NCBI GenBank assembly: GCA_019095985.1
Contig: CM032660.1
Location: 28,610,882-28,674,881 of the forward strand
Source of the DNA: Streblospio benedicti
Taxonomy: Eukaryota; Annelida; Polychaeta; Spionida; Spionidae
Reading direction: 5' to 3'
DNA length: 64,000 nt
Below, piece by piece: positions 34,806 to 45,077 of this stretch. The notes under the pieces were generated by a model that was not told the origin of the DNA, made no database searches, and saw only the letters and a program-made list of their open reading frames with translations. The stretch's first letter is position 1, and every line of letters begins with the position of its first letter. The translations under genes and the position numbers were made by a program.

Positions 34806-35718
34806 ATGAAGATATTACGAAAATCATGGGAGTTAAGGGAGTTGTGTGTTCATCTTGAGGAACAAGACCAAACCCCATATCAGGTATCCATTTAAATTCA
34901 AGATTTATTACCAATGTTCGTAATAAAGGATCTATACTCATCATAGCAAAAAAGAAAGGTACTAATATGGTACAACTACATGTTTAAAAAATAGCATTAT
35001 ACCATTATAAGTGTTTGTAACTGTATATTTTAATTAATTTAAATTAAGCCTTAGAATACTTTGAGTTAACATATATATCATATCTCTTACCTCTGACTGT
35101 ATTCTAATGTATGGTTCAGCAAACAGAAATGAGAATGCAGTGTACAGTATTCTTTTGTATGTGATAAATAAATCAATCAAATAAATGTACACATTTTCAC
35201 TTCACTGTTGTGCAATTTTTATAAAGCAATACCTCAATAGGTTTCAATCCTTCCCGGATCATCTTCAGTCTGCTGACTTCCTCCTATACGTCATGTGATG
35301 CTGGTGTGATGTCATCAGCCGCGGCCGGTAGGATGGTGGATTAGACTGCCGTAAGAAGGATAATGCGAGACTACGGATGCATTGCCTACTTTAAACCCAG
35401 AAACACCCTGAGACAATTGCTTGTTGCACCAAAGGACCCAGCTAAGAATGAGGATATCTGTGGCATGGTTTACCAGATTAACTGTGGGGGGATCTGGCTC
35501 AAAAATGTGTAATTGTTCATATGTTGGTGAAAAATCCAAGACATCAAAAACTAGATTTGACCAACACAGATGCCCCAGCAACACCTACTCGCATGTTTTT
35601 CTACACATCCACAGAGAAGGCCATCACATCACATTAGATAACATCAAAATTCTGGACTATGACAATAATCACAGAATGTAAGCTTCTATTCGATTCCATT
35701 ATATAATCATATTACTTA

Positions 35719-35864
35719 TATAGATACCTATTGGAACCTGGCATTTTGTCTATGGCAAGACTTTCGCTCTTGTCTCATTGTTTCATTAGGCCTGACGAAG
35801 CTCTTGAGACAAGAGCGAAAGTTTTGCCAAAGGCAAAATGGCAAGTTCCAATAGGTACCTATAC
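35719..35864. repeat. Long palindrome with hammerhead-ribozyme-like core
   Basis: Arms 35719-35777 and 35805-35864 are inverted copies with only about seven mismatches over 59 bp, and a 27-nt centre. On the + strand the centre and right arm read CTGACGA (35792-35798), GCTCTT paired with AAGAGC (35800-35805, 35811-35816), then GAAA (35817-35820). That is the order of a hammerhead core: CUGANGA, stem II, GAAA. Penelope-like elements are known to carry hammerheads. Against this, one extra base separates CTGACGA from stem II and a clean cleavage triplet is not obvious, so activity is doubtful. The segment lies between two copies of atgacaataat, suggesting a separate insertion into the Penelope remnant. 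Confidence 0.5.
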
Positions 35865-36047
35865 AAGTAATAATGACAATAATATTTTCGAAAGATCAGA
35901 GGCCATATACATCAAACGCCTCAACCCCGAGCGCCATCTACTCCACATCCTACCAGCCGCTGCTGATGATGTCACACCACCATCACATGACGATTAGGCA
36001 GAAGTCAGCAGACAGAAGAACCGGGAAGGATTGAAAGCTATTGAGGG

Positions 36048-36233
36048 GGGGGAGGGGGTATATACCACCCCTTGATCTCAAAATCTCAATAAATTAATGT
36101 TACAAATCTCAATGCGAAAGCCCTTTTCTCAAATCTCAATCAATTGATCTCAATAATTGAAAGGTCGAATCTCAATTCTCAATGAATTGAAAATCCAAAT
36201 CTCAACTCTCACTAAATTGTATATATATTGCCC
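36048..36233. repeat. Word-repeat insertion built of aatctcaat
   Basis: The block begins with a G run and ggggtatataccacccc, then contains about ten degenerate copies of aatctcaat. It is bounded by the 9-mer ctattgagg at 36039-36047 and 36234-36242. That word is single in the left inverted arm of the host element, so this is a later insertion with a 9-bp target duplication. No superfamily is assigned. Confidence 0.55.
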
Positions 36234-37150
36234 ACTATTGAGGTATTACTTCATAAAAAAAAATGCACAGTAGCGAAGTGAAAATGCGTACATTAAGTTT
36301 TTAAACTTGTGCAGATCAGTATTCAATAGTCTATTGTATGCATAAAACAATATAACTGTACAGAATAATGTATAAATGCGTGTAATCAATGTAGCAATTC
36401 ATATAAATGTGATTTTCTAAACAGTATGTGATAACTGGAATATTGAGGAATGTGTTGCGTGGAATCATTGACATGGAGGCCGTTGTGGATGACTGGCCAG
36501 ATTTCACATCAGGTTATTCTCAGACCAGTAGATTACAGGGTACGTGTACATTGTGTATATTTACAAAGGGTTGAATCACCTTGAAGTGCTCCCCTTAAGG
36601 CCTAGATTTTATACTCATACCAATCCCATTGACTATATCTGCAGTATAGTTCTCTCACATAATTCTTAAAATATAATGACACCTATTCAGAATATTGTAA
36701 TATTTGTTAGACAATTTTCTGTTTTTACTTATACTAGTCTATTTCTCTGTTAAATGTTCATGTATTTCACATACACGTATTAATACAAAATAAATTAATG
36801 TTGCAGAATGTTAGCTAATCACCAGACACAATACATATAACTTTTTCTAGACTTCAATCTACAAGGAATGTTCTGTATATTCAACAAATCTCCCAAAACT
36901 GGAAACAATCTTGAATGAGTTTATTCCAAAATTAGAATGGACTGCCTCAACTCCACCTAGACTGGTAGCAGGTATTGTAGCTTCAAATATTTCGTCTAAA
37001 TTCATTCTCTCTTCATTGAATACAAACCTCGAGATACAAACATCAAATGTTGTTATAGTCTGGAACTAATCAAACTTCAAACCATTTTAAAAAATTATTC
37101 TAAACACTGCCAAGTAATTGTTGAATAAATTGTTGAACAAATCTAGGCTG

Positions 37151-37721
37151 AATGATAGAATTCACTACCAAAAAGTACTCCGGTTGTATGTTCTGGGGTG
37201 TCAGAGGGTGCCGATGCCCTTTAAGTGGTTAGTGGGAAATGGCATTAGAATTAAGTGGGATGTGGGAAATTGGCAAAAATTAAGTGGTTAGTGGGAATTT
37301 GGCCAATTAAGTGGGAAGTGGGGAAATTACCAAAATTAAGTGGGAACAAATTCTAATTTTAGTTGGAAAATATAAAAAATGCGCAAGTGGGGGTCATGGA
37401 TGTAAATTTATAACAATTTAAAATTGGTCGTTATAATATCATGTCAATTTTTGTAAAAGTGAACAAAATGTTCATTAAAAGAACGCATTTCAGTGGGAAA
37501 TGAAAATATTAAGTGGGAAGTGTGAAATGAGCTAAAATTTAAGTGGGAAGTGTGAAATGAGCTAAAATTTAAGAGGTAAGTGGGATCAGGACCCCCCCCC
37601 CATCTAAAATATATTCAACAATAATAATGATTATTGTTAATACTAATGCTGATTAGCAAACTATTGAATATTAATAATTCAATTATAATATCAAATATAT
37701 TTGGTAGTGAATTCTATAATT
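37151..37721. mobile_element. Inverted-repeat element with an aagtgggaa word-repeat interior
   Basis: The terminal inverted repeats are atagaattcactaccaa (37155-37171) and ttggtagtgaattctat (37701-37717), extending a few bases further with one mismatch. The interior from about 37190 to 37600 contains more than a dozen degenerate copies of (tta)agtgggaa and ends in a C run, and may be a separate nested insertion. It lies in intron 3 of GLYAT copy 2 and is absent from copy 1. Superfamily unknown. Confidence 0.6.
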
Positions 37722-38473
37722 GTTCCCTTTACATTATGAAATTTCATTTTTGGTATACATGAGAGGGATTTAATTAACATGTATACATGCTCATTCAGGG
37801 AATATTTTCCAGTTTGCGGAGATAATCTGGTGGAAGTGTTCGAAGATTTTGCGAAACATAAAGGATTCCAAATAGAAAAATTCCCTACTGTTGTATGTGA
37901 TGTAAAGTTACCCTTTGATTATGAAAATTATAAGACTAAGTGAGTACAATTAGATTATTATCTAAGTCCCATCATCTTAACTCACAAGTCTATTCAATTA
38001 CCCCCAATACAATATTGTAATATTCAGGCCCCTCCCAGAAAGTTTCACACTAGGCAAGTGTAAGCCAGAAGAGGCGCAGGTCTACTGTGATACCTGGGAG
38101 TATAATGTGGGTGAACCAACCAGGAGGTGGATGGAACATACTGTTAAACATCTACCGTCAGGTCAGTTAGTGGTGATTGTTCTTGAAATGTAGCTACTGG
38201 ATGGATACAATAGTCATATTTTGGGTGCAATGCTCATATGTTTGTTGATTTGTATTTGGTAGATAAATGATACGCATCTGAATACAGCAGAACTATTCAC
38301 ATTGCAGCATGTATTAGAAACAGCCAGGGTGAGCCAGTAGCTTGGTGTATGTTAAGGACTGATGCACACGTGGGGTTCGGGTATGTGCATCCAGAGTACA
38401 GACGACTTGGCTTTATACGAATTTGTGAGAAGGTGAGTATACCAAATTGCCTATCTTCTTTGAATTATTTATA

Positions 38474-39352
38474 ACTAGCTGGTTACCCGGCGTTGCTCGA
38501 GTTGAAACATGAAATCCTAAACCGTGTAAATGCTGGTAATATAACTTTTTTAATTTGTGTTATTATTCAATACATGCTTAGAAAATAAGATGAAGCAACA
38601 AATATTGATATGCATAGAACAACAAATAATTGATATGTAAAACGACAGATACAGAAATTAGAACTCCCAACACATTAAGATACAGAAATGTACATAACAT
38701 AACAGCAAATCTAGTACATATGTATGGGTTTTCATAAAAAAATGACAGCAAATATAGATTGGTAACACAATACAATAAATATAGATATGAATATAACAGA
38801 GCAACAACTGTAGATAGCTTGTAACACAAATGGAATAATAAACGTTCAACAATAATTTAATTTTTAAGTTATGCTAGCGTACACCAACTGTGTGGAAGAT
38901 CGTGTTTACATAATAACAATGAACACATTTTTGTCACACACATAGATTTATGCGTTTGCTAGACTTTTTTATATTAAAGTGCGTGTCACACAGACTCCAC
39001 GCAATTCTGGATTTTCGGCAATACGTGGAACATATGTTTTATACGGCAATCATGTGTGTGCCAAAAATATTAAAGTGATAGATGCAGCTAAATGTGGAGG
39101 GCTGTAATATTTGGAGCAAAGTTTTTAGCTCAACGTATGATGGCGTTATCTACTACCAGCCAAAAAAAGTTTTATATGACGTCATGCATTGTTTTCTTGC
39201 GTGTATGCTGCCGTAATGCGTGAGTGGATCGTGCGTTTTTGATAAGTGGAGCNNNNNNNNNNNNNNNNNNNNNNNNNNNNNNNNNNNNNNNNNNNNNNNN
39301 NNNNNNNNNNNNNNNNNNNNNNNNNNNNNNNNNNNNNNNNNNNNNNNNNNNN
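38474..39352. mobile_element. Unidentified insertion in intron 6 of GLYAT copy 2, open to the gap
   Basis: The intron matches copy 1 up to tttgaattatttataa and then changes abruptly to ctagctggttacccggcgtt. It never returns to copy 1 homology before the assembly gap at 39253. The starting phrase looks like the conserved end of a dispersed repeat, but I cannot assign it. No coding frame is visible in the 780 bp seen. Confidence 0.45.
39253..39352. other. Assembly gap (100 N)
   Basis: Exactly 100 N. It removes the end of intron 6 and about the first 43 bases of exon 7 of GLYAT copy 2. Confidence 0.99.
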
Positions 39353-39474
39353 GAGTCGTTAATGACACGAACACAGCCTCACTAAGCAACATTAGCACTC
39401 ACCCAGTCTGGAACGTTCTAGAAGGAAAAATATATTACTTATTATTCACGAGGACCAATTATAGCAGGCTGTAA

Positions 39475-41114
39475 TGGGCTCTAATATCTTTTTTGTCTGA
39501 TATATGATTGATATCATATAACACTACATAACTTGTCATATTTCACAAAACTTGGAGTAAGTTATGTAATGCCATTACATGCAGACTTTTAATGTTGTAA
39601 CCTTGATTGAAATAAAATTTATTTCAAATGAAAATGAATGACTTGCTAATGTTGTGCCAATGATATTTCAAAATATTTAACATAAGTTATGTAATATGCT
39701 ATTATTTTTGTAACCTTGATTCAAATAAACTACATGATAGAAACTGGGTTAAGTTCATACGCAGGTTTATTTGATGGGTAAAGCATAATATGCCAGACTG
39801 ACATCACTAAAGTGGAGCATGATCTAATTTTTGATAATGAGGACTATTCCAAATGGCAAATTCAGGTTGAGATTACACCATATACAATGTAGTACGTAAT
39901 AGATGTACTAAGATTTCATTATGTAACTTATCATCAATGTAATTTAAAAGCCCAAAATGTATATCTTACCCCCCCCCATTACATACGTGCCGGCGACAAG
40001 TGTACCTCGGGGGTATACCGACGGCACAGCTTTTGTTTTTCTTTGTTTTTTAAAATAATTAAAATAAATTTCAACAAGTGCGGGAGTCATGCCGTGGCGA
40101 TGTCACCAACAGTGCATTGGAGCCGCTGACGAACCCCGCTCACAGTGCTTTAAAGCCGCCGCCGAACCCCGCCCACTGTGCTTTAAAGCCGCCACCGAAC
40201 CCCGCCCACGGTGCTTTAAAGCCGTCGACGAACCCTTTAAAGCCGCCGCCGAAGCCTGGAGGTGGCGGCGAGATCAAAGGGAATAATCCCCACCGGACGG
40301 CATGGGCTTCGACGGCACCGTGCGACCTGTTAGAAGAAGTGGCAGGAAAAGTGGCCGTGGCGTGGCTTTTTGGCGGCGACGACTACTCGCCGTGCCCCAT
40401 TTGTACCGGCGGCCCCAGTATAATGACTTTTACGCGCCGGTTCTTGCCGTTGGCCTCAACGCGGCGTTGCGCCCCCTGCGGGGGCCAATGGTTAAACAAA
40501 AAATGCTATTTTTAGTAACAAATCCTCTGTGCCGCCGGGAAGAAGGTGGGTACGGCATGTATGTAATGGGGGGTGGGGGGGGCTAGTAGCTGTGTTAAGC
40601 GTCTAAATATAAAGAGGGGAAAGGAGTGTTGAATGTGGGAGGTGCTGACCCCGCAGTGTTGGCTATTGAGTCATAGGCTTATTCTGTATGAAGTTGATTT
40701 CAACATTTAGAGAGAAAAAAAGGCTATGCTGACAATTACCAAAAGCATGTTTCTAGACCATGATGTGTCAAATAGAAAGTTTGTGAAATAGCAGCAAAAT
40801 CAAATATTTAACGCTGAAAGTCTTTTAAAAGTTTAGCTTTCTCGTTTGGAATTATTCTACCATCTTAGATTATCTTTAAAAAAGTTTATTATAGGTGAAA
40901 AAACAATCATCCTACTGAAATATGTAATGCCTGATCAGTGTAACCTCCCAGCAAACAGAACTGTGATATCATAAACAATTAACCATAAATAGATAAACAA
41001 CACTTGGCATTATAATCACAAGTACACAAAATGTATTTAGGCCTCTTTACATCCATGTAAGTTTGATACCGTGAGTTTTACCTTGTCTCCATTCACATAT
41101 AATTTTCAGAAATC
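39475..41114. other. Intergenic DNA between GLYAT copies 2 and 3
   Basis: AATAAA hexamers at 39611 and 39724 are candidate polyadenylation signals of copy 2. Apart from the GC-rich element at 39970-40574, I see only AT-rich unique-looking sequence. An acceptor-like ttttcag at 41103-41109 just before the copy 3 ATG hints at an upstream non-coding exon. Confidence 0.5.
39970..40574. mobile_element. GC-rich inverted-repeat element with internal minisatellite
   Basis: The ends are ccccccccattacatacgtg and ggcatgtatgtaatgggggg, inverted over about 22 bp. Inside, 40120-40250 holds four to five tandem copies of a unit of about 31 bp (core gtgctttaaagccgcc, gaaccccgccca). The GC content stands out sharply from the AT-rich surroundings. 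A 145-codon frame runs through it, but its Pro-Asn-Pro-Ala-His repeats simply follow the minisatellite. Superfamily is not assigned. Confidence 0.65.
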
Positions 41115-44100
41115 ATGAAGATCTTACAAAATTCGTGTGAGTTAAGGGAATTGTGCATTCAACTGGAAGACAAAGGTCAAAAGCCATATCAGGTATGCAA
41201 TTATTTAAGTAATGATCATGTATAAAAGTCATGTCAATGCGCTCTTTGGTCACTTTTGATCTAGTTTAGAAAACATTCACAAATAACATAGAAATAATAA
41301 AGGTTCATTGGCCTGGATGATACAGTACAGGGGATCATTATATGTATTACGCTTGGTGTCTAATTTACAACATTATATCATGTGTATTGCATTTGTGGAC
41401 CTTATAGCGCATTTATGGATGAAAAGCTGAAGTACATGTTATATGAAATCGTCTGATAAAGACCACTTCAAAACATATGAATTGTTCTACTATGCATAAA
41501 TGGCAGCTTGTATCCAGGATTGATTGATTGGTTAATTGGAAATCCACCAATATATGGTATTCTACAATTTACAGATTCTCTAAATGAACATGGCATTACA
41601 TTACAACATCTGTGATATTTTCTTTACTTTTTAACTCTTTATTTTTATTTTTACGTTCTGTCTTCCAATGGAAGGTAAAATAAATAGATAAAATAGATAA
41701 AACAAATGTACACTATTATATGACTAGCCGACACAATGATATTTGATATATAGGGATCAACATAAATGAATCTATAATAAATCTAACATTCTATCATTCT
41801 ATCTTTGGTCAATCAGCGTGCTCAATTATGCGATTGACTGAACACTCCAGAGCGCGCGGAGACCACTACTACGGCACTAGTCTAAACTCGTCACATTATC
41901 AATACAGCCGTTGACGTCGCAAGGCGTGTCCCGTGTAGAGGAGAGCAAAAGTTTAGACTAGTGCCGTAGTAGTGGTCTCCGCGCGCTCTTTTTTGACAAA
42001 TTGACTTGCAATGAGAACGTTATAATATATGATTTATTTTAAAATAAAATGGATTTTAGTCATGATAGAATGGTGATTGACCAAGGCGATTAGCGTGTAA
42101 ATGGGAGCTGGAAACTGTAGGATGCTGACGTCTCCGCGCCATCCAAAACAAATCGAAATTGACGTGTTGCATGTTATAATTTTTTATTTTGAAATAAAAT
42201 GGATTTTAGTGGTCAATTGACCACTCGATTCCTACAGTTTGTGATGACTGCAACATTGCGCAATGTGCTACGTGGAATCATCGACATGGAGGCCGTTGTG
42301 GATGACTGGCCAGATTTCACATCAGTTCTGCTCAGGCCAGTCAACTACGAGGTATATAATGTTCACATGACTTCTATATCACTTATCTCTCATATTAATG
42401 AAATGGAAGTAACAACACCTTTTGTAAAATATTTAATATCTGTTCGTGGCGGTTGATACATGTTTTAGACTGCTATCTACCAAGAATGTCCAGTTTATTC
42501 AACAGATGTGCAAAGACTGAAAACCATCCTGGATGAATTCATTCCAAAATCAGACTGGACCGTATGGACACCGCGTTTGGTTGCAGGTACCCTGTCTACT
42601 TACAAGGTTTCAGTCATTTCATGTCACTGGTGACGGGAATGTTTGCCACCATTCCTACATCATGTGGGTCTTGATAAACAATGTCAGTCTATTCATACAA
42701 TGGTTTCTGCATGTTGTATTGGTGCATAGGAAGAAATCGACCACCACTAAACCCAGATTCTGTAAAAAAAAAAAACTCACTCAGGCTGTAATCATTAGTC
42801 ATCTCAGGCTGTAATCATTAGTCATCATAATATTAATGTGAACCATTAGCCTATCACAAGGCCTTTAAATGATCTGACATGAATACCTATTCCAAAAGTT
42901 CTATATGATGCAAAGGTAGCAAATTGTTTGGTTACTATGACGTCTAACACATGGCTTCTATTCTTGAACCAGCCATCTATCTTCAGAGCAGCTTTAGTTG
43001 AGTATTTTCTCGCTTAAGCATGTGGTACTGTTTATTTGTAAATGAGAAGCTTTGATCAAGATGACATTCTTAATGTCTTGTCTAATCCTCACCTGGTAAA
43101 TCACTCGTGCATGCTGCTGCTTCTGCAGCTGTTGCTTGTGAACACTAACAGCCCAGGATGTTCGAGGCTGTATATTTGATATCAGAGGGATTCCTAGGGT
43201 TTCGTAAAAGTCCTTATATCTATTAGAGCTAGAAGCCGTCACATTTGTACTTGCTCTTCATCTTTGTACTTGATGCTCCAGTGTTCGAGTCCTGGCATAG
43301 GCTATGTGAGACAGCCCCATAGACTTGGTGAAAGAATGCTCTAACATCAATACTTATACCCAATTCAATTGATTACAATATATCTAGATGAATGTATGTA
43401 TACTGTGTGAGAAGATTCATTAAAATCACATTTTGCATCAATATCATTGATATTTTTCAGTTTGTGCTGATTATTTGGTGGAGGTATTCGAAGACTTTGC
43501 AAAACGTAAAGGATTCCAAATAGAAAAATTCCCTACTGTTGCCTGTGACTTAAATTCATCTTTTAAGCTAGAAAACTACAAGACTAAGTAAGTGAATTTC
43601 AGATGAATATCTAATTCTCGCAGTATTTGGTCGCACGCTAACTTAGAATTGTATTATGTATTGATTATTTTACCGATCCTAATCCACAAACCTATTCTCT
43701 CTTTGTTTGTATATATGATATATCTGTTTATTTGTAGGCCCCTCCCAGAGGGTTTCACTCTAGGCAAGTGTAAGCCAGAAGAGTCGCAGGTCTACTGTGA
43801 TGCCTGGGAGTATAATGTGGGTGAACCAACCAGGAAGTGGATGGAACATACTGCCAAATCTCTACCCACAAGTACGTTAACAATGGTGTAGCAAATATTC
43901 TCAAAATACAGTCTGCTTATATCCACTAAGTAGGATTCATGCAGTAAATGCGATTTGAGTTCAAAGCAAACATAGGAATTTATACATGTCGTCTTTTAAA
44001 TACAATAAGAACTTACTGTTGGGGCAGTAATGGAGAGTTGGGAGAAGCTCAAGCTGTCCCCATTGGTGAAATGTTTCTTAGTGGCATATCATCGGAGCAT

Positions 44101-44727
44101 CCAAAAATGTCTGTGGTTGTGATGTGTCTGTTAATGAGCTGTGGGCTGTACCCATGGCAAGGGTTTACTATCCATTTCTGACTGTGGAGATTTTTATATT
44201 TCAGCATGCATAAGAAATACTCATGGTAAGCCAGTCGCCTGGAACATGCTGAGAACTGATGGCCACGTGGGGTTTGGGTATGTGCATCCAGACTACAGGA
44301 GGCGTGGCTTTATACGGATTTGTGACAAGGTTAGTATTACTGACATGATACATAGTTGATTAAACTTTGGTTGATTGCAATGTTTGATCAAAATAGTATT
44401 TTGAAAAATGGACCAAAATGTCAGAAAAGTCTGCTGAAAATGTGGGAAGTCACAATCTGGGCCGGGTTGAGGAACCTGAGCAATGCATTATCTCAGATGT
44501 AGGTTCAACCATCATTGTCAGTGTAAAAAAAAATCATGTATATCTGTGGGGGTTTTTTTCAGGAAAGCTTGCGCCAAATAGTACAAATGCAAGAACGTGG
44601 ATTTTGTGTTATTGGTGACACCAACACCGCCTCACTTAATAACGTTAGAGCAAACCCAGCCTGGAATATTATGGAAGGAAAGATATACTTCATAGATTTT
44701 ATGATGTCAACAAAAAGCAAGATATAA
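41115..44727 (+). CDS. Glycine N-acyltransferase-like protein, array copy 3
   Basis: Exons: 41115-41192, 42238-42351, 42469-42586, 43461-43587, 43738-43871, 44205-44329, 44563-44727; 861 nt, 286 residues, with no break. Motifs as in copy 1: IDMEAVVDDWPDFTSVLLRP in exon 2, LPEGFTLGKCKPEESQVYCD in exon 5, GHVGFGYVHPDYRRRGFIRI in exon 6 and VIGDTNTASLNNVRANPAW in exon 7. Exon 5 is almost identical in DNA to copies 1 and 2, and the core of exon 2 to copy 4, while exons 3 and 7 are clearly divergent: a mosaic. Role inferred from family: acyl-CoA-dependent N-acylation; substrate unknown. Confidence 0.88.
41849..41989. repeat. Perfect palindrome, 40-bp arms, 61-nt loop
   Basis: The left arm 41849-41888 (agagcgcgcggagaccacta...) and right arm 41950-41989 are exact reverse complements over 40 bp. 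The right arm is followed at once by a run of T. The arms are GC-rich in AT-rich surroundings. A shorter inverted match (ttggtcaatca) lies outside on both sides at about 41807 and 42073. It could be a very young foldback element or a hairpin RNA source. No clean target duplication is seen. Confidence 0.8.
42013..42225. repeat. Direct repeat ending at the exon 2 acceptor of GLYAT copy 3
   Basis: A unit with the core aaataaaatggattttagt occurs at about 42030-42060 and again at about 42185-42211. The second copy is followed by the 16-bp palindrome ggtcaattgacc plus flanks (42211-42224), 13 bp before exon 2. Confidence 0.55.
42850..43265. repeat. Intron-3 block conserved between GLYAT copies 3 and 4 (copy 3 side)
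   Basis: About 415 bp from agcctatcacaaggcc through gagaagctttgatcaagat, atgctgctgcttctgcagct and ggattcctagggtt to a cttgctc end. The same order occurs at about 51577-52045 in intron 3 of copy 4. Copies 1 and 2 lack it. It is non-coding. It may be an old repeat present before the 3/4 duplication, or a conserved control region. Confidence 0.7.
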
Positions 44728-44802
44728 TGCATTATTTTCATGTAAGATATGATTGATATAATGTAATGTAGATACCATCAAATAATATTTGCTTTATGTG
44801 CT

Positions 44803-45077
44803 TCTGTTGCCGAGTGGATAGGCCGACTTTGATTGTGGGTGTTCAGCAAACCCATTCCTAAATAGTTGCACACTGCTCTGTGGCACCTACACGTTAATTA
44901 CATGTATGTACATTGGGTTGAAAGAGTGAGTGAGTGAATGTGTGAGTGATTAGCATTGCGGGCTGAATGTGCTGCAGATTATGAGATTGAGCAATGAAAT
45001 TAATCAATAAGTGTGCCAATGACCTGGTGTAAAATGTAAAATCATGAGAGCAATACTTGGATTAGGAGTATAAATAA
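44803..45077 (+). repeat. SINE copy 3, with part of the tRNA-like head
   Basis: It starts cttctgttgccgagtggata, matching the head of the minus-strand copy at 60305-60550, skips most of the tRNA-like part, then carries gtgggtgttcagcaaac, gtggcacctacacgttaatt and tgtgtgagtgattagca. It lies directly downstream of GLYAT copy 3. Confidence 0.7.

Larger units (their letters stand above)
35184..36293 (+). mobile_element. Penelope-like retroelement remnant flanked by inverted copies of its end
   Basis: The coding trace includes SYVGEKSKTSKTRFDQHR, the YVGET..LKTRLxEH core of a GIY-YIG endonuclease, and SEAIYIKRLNPERH, typical of the end of Penelope-like proteins. The reverse transcriptase is absent, so this is a 5'-truncated, broken fossil. 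The termini are inverted repeats: 35241-35345 against about 35940-36047 (tttcaatccttcccgg and ccgggaaggattgaaa), continuing outward as 35184-35240 against 36234-36293. Inverted flanking copies are known for Penelope elements. A 186-bp foreign block interrupts the right arm. It lies in intron 1 of GLYAT copy 2 and is absent from copy 1. Confidence 0.75.
34806..39474 (+). pseudogene. Glycine N-acyltransferase-like, array copy 2, apparently damaged
   Basis: Same seven-exon plan as copy 1: 34806-34883, 36425-36539, 36851-36971, 37813-37939, 38028-38161, 38308-38432, and a last exon whose start is lost in the assembly gap (visible part 39353-39474, ending at TAA). Exon 2 is 115 nt instead of the 114 of all other copies because of one extra G at about 36512, after TTCACATCA. 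This shifts the frame. The other visible exons are open, have good splice sites and are very close to copy 1, so the damage is recent or an assembly error. The middle of exon 4 (GFQIEKFPTV) matches copy 3 rather than copy 1. Introns are loaded with insertions: a Penelope-like remnant, an inverted-repeat element, and an unidentified insertion in intron 6 reaching the gap. Confidence 0.7.

Noticed and set aside
40078-40515. A 145-codon proline-rich frame
   Set aside because: It lies wholly inside the GC-rich inverted-repeat element and follows its minisatellite, so it is not treated as a gene.
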